A stretch of DNA of 64,000 nt from the NCBI GenBank assembly GCA_030591685.1, contig JAUVAX010000006.1:22536-86535 (forward strand), read 5' to 3'. Positions 56,906-64,000 of the stretch are shown piece by piece. Position numbers and translations under genes: made by a program. The notes beneath the pieces were generated by a model. That model was not told the origin of the DNA. It saw nothing but the letters and a program-made list of their open reading frames with translations, and made no database searches. Each line of letters begins with the position of its first letter. The first letter of the stretch is position 1. The stretch comes from Pseudobdellovibrionaceae bacterium (GTDB lineage: Bacteria; Bdellovibrionota; Bdellovibrionia; Bdellovibrionales; UBA1609).

Positions 56906-57369
56906 TCTGTACTCACCGCAAAAATATGATCAACATAATTTTTGTAAGCATTAAGGCCCTGTGTGTTTATGTCACGCTTTGCCACTCGTAAGGTGACCTG
57001 AAATAGACCTCTGACAAGTGTGATAGGTTGTATTATATAACCCACGGCTATTTCGCAGCGTGTGCATTCTTCTTTGAGTAATAGTTTACCCTGTGCTCCT
57101 AATCGAAAGGGTAAATTATTATAATCAAGTGCCGAGCTTTGGTTAACGCCGCCATCCACAGACTCGTAGTTCACGATATACAATTTAAAGTTACCCTTGA
57201 TTTCATCTATTAAGTTTAGGGCAAACATATTGAGAGCATGTTTCTCTGATGTTTTTTTGTAAAAACCAGATACATTTTGAAAGCTAGTCATGGCTATAAA
57301 AATAAGTACCGCTAACAAGGTAGACGCAATCATGACTTCAGTTAAGGTGGCTCCTGATTGATTTTTCAA
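56902..57369 (-). CDS. Prepilin-like protein (PilV-like minor pilin)
   Basis: N-terminus KNQSGATLTEVMIASTLLAVLIFIAMTSFQN; adjacent to PilW-like gene. Confidence 0.75.
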   Translation of the reverse strand: MKNQSGATLTEVMIASTLLAVLIFIAMTSFQNVSGFYKKTSEKHALNMFALNLIDEIKGNFKLYIVNYESVDGGVNQSSALDYNNLPFRLGAQGKLLLKEECTRCEIAVGYIIQPITLVRGLFQVTLRVAKRDINTQGLNAYKNYVDHIFAVSTE

Positions 57370-60362
57370 TAGGCAACTCCTGACTGCCGACCAAGCTCTT
57401 TAATTGTAAATTTACGGGGTAACCTTTTACAGGCAACATTGTCTGGTGTGGTTGGGTTGCCACTCGCATCGAGAGGTCCAACAATCAGTCCACAGTCAGG
57501 GTCAATGGTGGTCCATTGAAGCGGTTGTGCCAAGCCCCTGAGTGATATTGTATTACAAAAGTAATTGCTAAACTTATCACTAAGCTCAATATTTGGGTCC
57601 CAAATGGGGTCAAGGCTGTCACAGCTTTTACCTAATATTTTAGATTTAAGAATCCCCTTTTCTCTAAGTTCGTAAACAGAGGCTGAGTTATTAATAGAGC
57701 TCCAATAAATACCATTTGCCAGAGCATTGCTTTTAATAGTGGCCTTGCCGGCAATAATGGTCCCAATAATTCTAAGGGGGGCTGTGCGGCCGCCCTCAAT
57801 GATGAACTCTTCACAGGCATAAAAACCACTCACAAAATTTGTCGTTGATTTAATAGTACAGCTTTTAGCTAAGGAGCACACTTGAAAGGAATCATCATTA
57901 AAAACAAAGGCATTTTCGTCGGGCTGACCGCCCCCTAGCCCGACTCCATTTGTAATACCATTTATATTAGCATTTGCAGCCCCGACCACGGATGCAACTC
58001 CAGCAGGGGCAGTGCCAAGTGTGATGTCTTTACCATTGCACGCTTTGACAAAGCTCCATGAGTCCATTGTTCTTTTTGAAAAGTCGTGAGTAGCACTCAG
58101 GCTATCAAAAGCATAAATGTTATCATCGTCCTCATCAAAACCATTGCATTTCTGTTTGTGTTTTTTGTAGTCTTTGTTGTCGTCATTTTTATGATCATTA
58201 TCATTATCTTCGTCATCATCATCATCATTATTAAGGTAACTATTATAATAATCTGGCGCCTTAGAAACAACAATATAATCACTACCGGTGGACAGGTTAG
58301 TAAACTTTCCATCATTGATCCCTATGATACCTCCGGTTCCTCCTACGTATTTTCCAGTTCTGTCAAAATCATTGTCGCCCGTATATTTTTTATCATCGTC
58401 ATCATCATCGTTGTTGCCGTTGCCATTGTTACCGTTACCGTTGTTGTCATTGTAATTTCGGATGTCAGCAGTGTTGATAGTACCAACTTCAAAAGCCCTG
58501 ACTTCAATTTGTATTTCAGTATTACCCGTATTAACACTTTCTAGATCAGCATTAAGTTCAGCTCCTAGATGTTTTAAATTTTGGCCCTCTATTTTAAAAT
58601 TTATAGTACCGTCTTGAATACTGCTTCCAATTCTAAAGGGAATGACTGATACGGTAATTGTTGGTGGGTTTTCTGGGCTTGTATTTTCGGCAGTCTCGTC
58701 TCCATTAACCTCAATTAAATATTCTTTTCTTTTATTTAACTCAAGACTTACAGGGGCAATTATCAAATCAATAGCGCTTTTACATTCATCAACTGTCACT
58801 GTCTCAGTAGCTACGCAAGCAGTTTTACGACCCTCCAGCTCTATAATTTGATTTTCAAGCTCACCTATTTTAGTGGTTAATGGAGTAACATCTAAAACCT
58901 TTGGTTGAAGAGTGAGTATTGAGTCACGGCTGAGCTGGCCTGTGACTATTAGCTCCTTATTGGTGGTAGTAATGGTTGCTATGACCTCTATTATGACACC
59001 CTCAACAGGGGGGGGGGAGTTTAGTGCTGGGGGGACAAAGAAATCACCAGCGATATTACCGACTAGGTTATGCCCGATTATTGTCCCGCTATCGTTTACT
59101 TGAGGTACAAATTCATTTTTATGGGTGAGTGATAGCCTTTGTGTGAACCAATGGGTGTTTAGAGAGGTGCCGGAGTCGACTCTTTTTTGAAGTAGAACTG
59201 ATTTTTTTGTGGCCATTAAATCAAAGCTCGCGGCTAATTGCGAAAGGCATAGTTTTCTGTCTTTTTTGAGATCAGAGGTTATGACAAACCCATCTGTTTT
59301 ATTGCCAGATAAATATTCAAGACCTAAATCACCGGTTTCGTCATAGGTGACTCCCCCTAAAAAGCCCCCTATTTCTTTAAGGTCTGAGAGGTATTTTTTA
59401 GACGGAGCACCTGATGCATTAGAGTTTAAATACTCGCCATTTTGTTTAATCCCACCAGAGCCAAGTATAACTTTATCGGCAAAGACCACTCGATTAAACT
59501 GGCCTGTATCGGGTAAATGTAAATCATTATTAATAAATACGGGGCTATAAAAAAATAAGCCACTCTGTATTGGCGAAGTAAGGCTGCCAAACTTCTCTAC
59601 GACGGCGTCGCCCTTAGGGGTACTCCTGCTAACGCCGTCTAATCGTAAGTCATTAGCGACGACAAAGGCAAAATTATTAAGCTCTCTTGGGTATACAACA
59701 AGGTTTGATTTTATTTGATAGTTGGGCACGTCTTTGCCTGATTTTTTATTGAGTAAAATAGAGATACCCAAATGTGTGGCGCTGCCAATACTGGGGTAGT
59801 CTTCGCTATCTATACGCTTGATTTCAAAATCAATACTTTCGTAGTTATCACTTATAGGGGCTAGTATCCTACGTAAAGGGTGGTTTGAGGTCATTACATT
59901 TAAGGGGACATTAAGTATAATCTCATTAATCCTGAGCGTTGGTTGGCCGCCTATAGATTCATGGACCGGAGGGGGTTCTGCGGCGGTTGAGTTTTGTATG
60001 AGTATTTCTGTGGCCAGTATGGAGTCATCAGTAATAAGCAGTCTGTAAGTATTTTTTTTATGACTTAAATCACAGCTGGCAGAGTCATTAGCCCAGGCGT
60101 CACTAAAACACCACTGCGCATTTACCCCGAGAATTGTGTAGTTAAGTAAACTGTCGAGGATTATTTCTTGTGTTAAATATTTTTTAATATTAACAGCTGA
60201 CTTATTGTACTCAAGATACCGGGCAAGCATGTAGTAACCTGTCGACATAAGAACGAGACTAAAAACAATAACCACTACAAATAGCGACCCCCTTGAAGAC
60301 TCAAGTATTTTAAAGGGGCTATTGACGGTATTCGATCGAATGTCACTTTTTGGTACAATCAT
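57366..60362 (-). CDS. Large PilX-like surface/pilus-associated protein with Asp/Asn-rich tracts
   Basis: N-terminal SSRGSLFVVVIVFSLVLMSTGYYMLARYLEYNKSA PilX-like TM segment; 998 aa; internal NDNNGNGNNGNGNNDDDDDD and NNDDDDDEDNDNDHKNDDNKDYK. Confidence 0.65.
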   Translation of the reverse strand: MIVPKSDIRSNTVNSPFKILESSRGSLFVVVIVFSLVLMSTGYYMLARYLEYNKSAVNIKKYLTQEIILDSLLNYTILGVNAQWCFSDAWANDSASCDLSHKKNTYRLLITDDSILATEILIQNSTAAEPPPVHESIGGQPTLRINEIILNVPLNVMTSNHPLRRILAPISDNYESIDFEIKRIDSEDYPSIGSATHLGISILLNKKSGKDVPNYQIKSNLVVYPRELNNFAFVVANDLRLDGVSRSTPKGDAVVEKFGSLTSPIQSGLFFYSPVFINNDLHLPDTGQFNRVVFADKVILGSGGIKQNGEYLNSNASGAPSKKYLSDLKEIGGFLGGVTYDETGDLGLEYLSGNKTDGFVITSDLKKDRKLCLSQLAASFDLMATKKSVLLQKRVDSGTSLNTHWFTQRLSLTHKNEFVPQVNDSGTIIGHNLVGNIAGDFFVPPALNSPPPVEGVIIEVIATITTTNKELIVTGQLSRDSILTLQPKVLDVTPLTTKIGELENQIIELEGRKTACVATETVTVDECKSAIDLIIAPVSLELNKRKEYLIEVNGDETAENTSPENPPTITVSVIPFRIGSSIQDGTINFKIEGQNLKHLGAELNADLESVNTGNTEIQIEVRAFEVGTINTADIRNYNDNNGNGNNGNGNNDDDDDDKKYTGDNDFDRTGKYVGGTGGIIGINDGKFTNLSTGSDYIVVSKAPDYYNSYLNNDDDDDEDNDNDHKNDDNKDYKKHKQKCNGFDEDDDNIYAFDSLSATHDFSKRTMDSWSFVKACNGKDITLGTAPAGVASVVGAANANINGITNGVGLGGGQPDENAFVFNDDSFQVCSLAKSCTIKSTTNFVSGFYACEEFIIEGGRTAPLRIIGTIIAGKATIKSNALANGIYWSSINNSASVYELREKGILKSKILGKSCDSLDPIWDPNIELSDKFSNYFCNTISLRGLAQPLQWTTIDPDCGLIVGPLDASGNPTTPDNVACKRLPRKFTIKELGRQSGVAY
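58161..58456 (-). repeat. Two low-complexity Asp/Asn/Gly-coding tracts (58161-58238 and 58391-58456)
   Basis: (GAT/GAC/AAT/AAC)n trinucleotide-like runs on the minus strand, in frame with the PilX-like ORF. Confidence 0.8.
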
Positions 60363-60518
60363 ACTAAGGATTTTATCGGTTTAAGTTAGGGCTCACTTAA
60401 TGTAAATAGGCAAATTATAAGTCATTGATTTAGGCCAATATTTGGTATAGTTTCATTTTGAGATTAAATAAGTTTTAGCTTTATTTTTTTAAATTTACTG
60501 ACTTAAAAATGGTGTATT

Positions 60519-61616
60519 ATGAAAATTTCAAAGAGCGTGATGAGCTTAGTCCCCTACAAACCAGGGAAGTCTTTAGACGAGACTAAAAGAGAGTACAATT
60601 TAAAAAGCGTCATCAAGCTCGCCAGTAATGAATCCCCTATAGGGGTGAGCAAAAAGGTCTTGGCCGCCCTGCAAGAGGAGGCTCAAAGTATTCACTACTA
60701 CCCGGACCCCTCTTGTTTTAACTTAAAAAAAGCTATGTCGGAGTATTACAATGTTAAAGGGGAGTGCCTTACGTTTGGCAATGGTTCAAACGAACTTATA
60801 GATTTATTAATTCGTATTTTTTGCGAACCTAATGAAAGTATACTCACATCAAAGGGCGCATTTATAGCTTATAAGGTTTGTGCAAAGGCCGCACGAGTCA
60901 ACGTGATAGAGTCAGAGTTAACGCCTGATTTAAAATTTGATGTTAAAGCCCTTATTGAGCTATACAAAAAACATCAACCCAATTTAGTTTTTATAGCAAA
61001 CCCCAATAACCCGACAGGCACCTACTTAAATACAAATGAAGTCGAAGAGCTAATGTCTGTCGTGGGCAATGATGAAAACTGTTTAGTTGTTTTTGACGAG
61101 GCTTATAATGAATTTGTAAGAGCCAAAGATTACCCGGATTCAGTTGAAATTTTTAAAAAGTATAAAAACGTAGTTATTCTAAGGACGTTGAGTAAAGTTT
61201 TTGGTTTGGCCGGATTAAGGCTAGGGACCCTCATCGGCAGGCCAGAGGTATTAGACTTTGTTGACCGAGTGCGAAACCCATTTAACGTAAATTCTTTAGC
61301 TCAGGCCGCCGCTATTGCCGTAATTAGTGATGTGGATTACATAAGTAAGGCCTGTAAAGTCAACTGGCAGGGGCTAGACTATATATACGACAGGCTTAAT
61401 AGCCTTAATGTACATTACTGGAAATCGCAGGCGAACTTTGTGTTGATCGATGTAAAGACTGATTCAAATGTGGTTTACGAGGAGTTGTTAAAAAGGGGTG
61501 TTATATTAAGGCCGGTGAACGCTTATGGCTTTAACACCCACCTTAGAATGAGCGTTGGCCTTGAGAGTGAAAACAAAACAGCATTAGACGCTCTTGAGGA
61601 GATATTAAGTAAATAA
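60519..61616 (+). CDS. hisC: Histidinol-phosphate aminotransferase
   Basis: IKLASNESPIGVSKKVLAAL, FIANPNNPTGTYL, FDEAYNEF, RTLSKVFGLAGLRLG. Confidence 0.92.
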   Translation: MKISKSVMSLVPYKPGKSLDETKREYNLKSVIKLASNESPIGVSKKVLAALQEEAQSIHYYPDPSCFNLKKAMSEYYNVKGECLTFGNGSNELIDLLIRIFCEPNESILTSKGAFIAYKVCAKAARVNVIESELTPDLKFDVKALIELYKKHQPNLVFIANPNNPTGTYLNTNEVEELMSVVGNDENCLVVFDEAYNEFVRAKDYPDSVEIFKKYKNVVILRTLSKVFGLAGLRLGTLIGRPEVLDFVDRVRNPFNVNSLAQAAAIAVISDVDYISKACKVNWQGLDYIYDRLNSLNVHYWKSQANFVLIDVKTDSNVVYEELLKRGVILRPVNAYGFNTHLRMSVGLESENKTALDALEEILSK

Positions 61617-61704
61617 TTTTTTAATATTATTTTAATGTGCGATATTTATTGCCCAATGACTTGAGAGTTATTAAAGTACTTGGAGTTTAAAATAGGGGTT
61701 AGTA

Positions 61705-62367
61705 TTGGAGACACCAGTGGTTACAATTGACGGGCCAGCAGCATCAGGTAAATCATCAGTGAGTCGTGATTTGGCTCAGCGTTTAGGTTGGCAGTGGCTC
61801 TCAACAGGGGCTTTTTACAGAGGCATTGGTTATGTGGCGGGTGAAAAGTCAGCTGATTTAAGTAATGAGTCAGGTTTAGTAGACCTTATTAATGAAAAAG
61901 ACTGGAAGGTGGTGATGACCCCTGAAAGAACTCAGTTTTTTTATAAGGCTAAGGATGTAACTGACCATATTTCACTGGAGCATGTTGGTGACATTGCCTC
62001 TAAAATTAGTCATTACCCCGAAGTAAGAAAGCATCTTTTAAAAGCTCAGCGTGATATGGCTCATCGTGGGCCTGGTTTAGTGGCTGAGGGTCGAGACTGT
62101 GGGACGGTTGTGTTCCCTCAGGCCAAAGTTAAAATTTATTTAACCGCTCACTCTAGTTCAAGGGCTCAGCGGCGCTCTGAAGAACAAGGCGTTTCATTAC
62201 AAAAAACCATAGAGACCCAAAAGCTCAGAGACGAACAAGATAGTAGCCGAAAAGCAGCCCCGCTGCAGGTACCAGAAGGGGCTCATGTTATTGATACAAG
62301 TGAGCTCAACCAGCAACAGGTGGTCGATAAGGTTGAAGAGTTAGTTCGTCATACTTTGGGTATTTAG
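61705..62367 (+). CDS. cmk: Cytidylate kinase
   Basis: VTIDGPAASGKSSVSRDLA, LSTGAFYRGIGY, LVAEGRDCGTVVFPQAKVKIYL; TTG start. Confidence 0.93.
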   Translation: METPVVTIDGPAASGKSSVSRDLAQRLGWQWLSTGAFYRGIGYVAGEKSADLSNESGLVDLINEKDWKVVMTPERTQFFYKAKDVTDHISLEHVGDIASKISHYPEVRKHLLKAQRDMAHRGPGLVAEGRDCGTVVFPQAKVKIYLTAHSSSRAQRRSEEQGVSLQKTIETQKLRDEQDSSRKAAPLQVPEGAHVIDTSELNQQQVVDKVEELVRHTLGI

Positions 62368-62412
62368 GGCTGTTTTAACCATCTTTTTTTAAACTCAATT
62401 CGAGTCGTAATT

Positions 62413-63522
62413 TTAAGTATTTTTTATCAATATATTTAGTGTTCTTCTTAAGGGCTCGGCGGCCCCCCAGAGCAACTGATCGCCAACGCTAAAGGCGTTG
62501 AGGTAGGTGTCCCCGATGTTTAACTTTCGAACTCTCCCTATGGGTATTTTTAGAGTGCCTGTCACGTTTTTGGGAGTGAGGTGCTTTAGTGTTTGTTCTT
62601 TATTATTTTCGATGAGTTCAACCCAAGGGTTATGATCCGCAATAATATTTTCAATTGTACTCAGTGAAACTGATTTTTTTAATTTTATCGTAAAAGCCTG
62701 GCTATGACATCTCATTGAGGAGACACGAACACAGGTCCCGTCAACGGGGATGGGGCTTTGGGTTCGACCTAAAATTTTATTAGTCTCGTTAAACCCTTTT
62801 TGTTCTTCTTTTGTTTGCCCTTTTTCAACGGCCTTATCAATCCATGGGATGAGATTAGCCGCCAAGCTTGTGCCAAAAAGTTCATCGGGGTAGTCAGCGT
62901 GTTTGAGGGACTCAGTGACCTTTTGATCAATGGTTAATATGGAGGATTTACGGCTAAGGTCCTCGCTGACTTGTTGAGTGATATATTTCATTTGGTGGAG
63001 GAGCTCTTGCATGTTTTTCGCGCCCGCGCCACTGGCGGCCTGGTAGGTCTGGCTTGTCATCCACTCAACAAGGTCTTCTTTGAATAATCCACCGAGGGCT
63101 AGCAGCATTAAACTCACAGTGCAGTTAGAGCCAATGAAGTCTTTAACCCCTGAGTGAAGGCCCTTGAGTATTTGTTCATTATTTATAGGGTCTAGGGTGA
63201 TAATGGCGTCCGGGCTCATGCGGAGGGTTGAGGCCGCATCAATCCAGTGCCCCTTCCATTTAAGGTTTCGCAGTTGAGGGTGTATTTTCTCTGTGTAGCC
63301 CCCCCCTTGACACGAAATAATAATGTCCATACCTAAGAGGGCCTCCGTATCGTAAGCCCCTAAGAGTTCTGTGTTTTTTGACCAATGAGGGGCTTCAAGC
63401 CCGGCCTGTGAGGTGGAAAAAAAATAGGGTTCAATTTTAGAAAAGTCATCCTCTTCATGCATTCGCTGGAGTAATACGGAGCCCACCATGCCTCTCCAGC
63501 CAATAAGACCTACTTTTTTCAA
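62413..63522 (-). CDS. asd: Aspartate-semialdehyde dehydrogenase (gamma-proteobacterial Asd-type), likely TTG start at 63522
   Basis: KKVGLIGWRGMVGSVLLQRM, IISCQGGGYTEKIHPQL, GSNCTVSLMLLALGGL; GAGGAG upstream of TTG at 63522. Confidence 0.9.
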   Translation of the reverse strand: MKKVGLIGWRGMVGSVLLQRMHEEDDFSKIEPYFFSTSQAGLEAPHWSKNTELLGAYDTEALLGMDIIISCQGGGYTEKIHPQLRNLKWKGHWIDAASTLRMSPDAIITLDPINNEQILKGLHSGVKDFIGSNCTVSLMLLALGGLFKEDLVEWMTSQTYQAASGAGAKNMQELLHQMKYITQQVSEDLSRKSSILTIDQKVTESLKHADYPDELFGTSLAANLIPWIDKAVEKGQTKEEQKGFNETNKILGRTQSPIPVDGTCVRVSSMRCHSQAFTIKLKKSVSLSTIENIIADHNPWVELIENNKEQTLKHLTPKNVTGTLKIPIGRVRKLNIGDTYLNAFSVGDQLLWGAAEPLRRTLNILIKNT

Positions 63523-63803
63523 AAAAAACTCCTCTTTTAGGCTTAAACTTCTATAAAAAAAAAGCCGTTCTGTCGGTGACTTGACAATAGTTCGCAAATT
63601 TTATCAAGGGGTTTTGCTAAAAGCGAAAGGGCCTTGTGGTGCCTAAGGCATTTAGAATATTGCTTTGCGCCATTATTTAGTAATAATCATGGTTTAACCC
63701 CTTTACATGGAGGTCTAAAAGCGACTATAACTTTATTTCTTATATATGTAAGAGTAAGCCGAGAGGCGTTAAATCAGGTCCACTTTTTACCGGAAGTGGT
63801 TCT

Positions 63804-63992
63804 ATGAGGAGGAAGATGAATACACAGGTAGCAAAGAATAAATCAAAAGCACAAATAGCAAGAGAGCAAGTACTCGCTCAGCTCGATGAGTTAGATAAAG
63901 AAATCCCAGATAACCCGGGTCAATCCGAAGATTTAAAAGCGACAGAGTCGTTTACGGAAAATTATGAAAGCAAATTAAAAAAGAGAAACTAA
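63804..63992 (+). CDS. Small charged hypothetical protein
   Basis: MNTQVAKNKSKAQIAREQVLAQLDELDKEIPDNPGQSEDLK...; purine-rich SD-like sequence before internal ATG at 63816. Confidence 0.45.
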   Translation: MRRKMNTQVAKNKSKAQIAREQVLAQLDELDKEIPDNPGQSEDLKATESFTENYESKLKKRN

Positions 63993-64000
63993 AAAGTGGG

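Noticed and set aside
58086-58544. 152-aa plus-strand ORF rich in Ile/Val
   Set aside because: Antisense shadow of the Asp/Asn-rich tracts in the PilX-like gene; composition (IIIIIFVIIIIII) is simply the complement of GAT/AAT repeats.
63780-63799. ccactt-N8-aagtgg hairpin just before the last small ORF
   Set aside because: Only a 6-bp stem; common by chance, no further support.
1-64000. tRNA, rRNA, CRISPR arrays, insertion sequences, prophage, toxin-antitoxin or restriction systems
   Set aside because: Gaps between genes are short and I saw no cloverleaf tRNA, spaced repeats, transposase/integrase motifs or defence genes.

Overview
Gene-dense chromosomal core region of a Gram-negative bacterium. 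Gene content and order point to Bdellovibrionota or a deltaproteobacterial-type relative; this is inference, as no rRNA is present. I recognise: a partial 7TM-HD phosphohydrolase; ybeY; prfB with a canonical +1 programmed frameshift; an envelope block (lolC/E-lolD-bamA-skp-fabZ-lpxA-gnnA-like-lpxB-lpxK-lpxL); two GT9 heptosyltransferase-like genes; a CHASE2 histidine kinase with an NtrC-type regulator; ribF; a type IV pilus motor operon (AroE-like-pilB-pilT-pilC-pilS-pilR); an adenosine-deaminase-like gene; a lytic-transglycosylase/SH3 protein with a partner; a PhoX/DUF839 protein; a compact NFACT/RqcH-like protein; a Gld-like ABC/DUF4340 operon; GHMP kinase; secG; tmk-holB-tatD; an ACBP; gap-pgk-tpiA; ilvA; a type IV minor-pilin-like cluster with Asp/Asn-rich and EF-hand-like proteins; hisC; cmk; asd. 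I found no rRNA, tRNA, CRISPR array, IS element or phage. There is no clear-cut new defence or mobile system. The best second-look items are the minor-pilin/Ca-binding cluster, the divergent NFACT protein with an apparently disrupted DR motif, the transglycosylase/SH3 locus and the perfect 23-bp inverted repeat beside it, the gnnA-like gene in an lpx cluster lacking lpxD, and two short ORFs missing from the ORF track.
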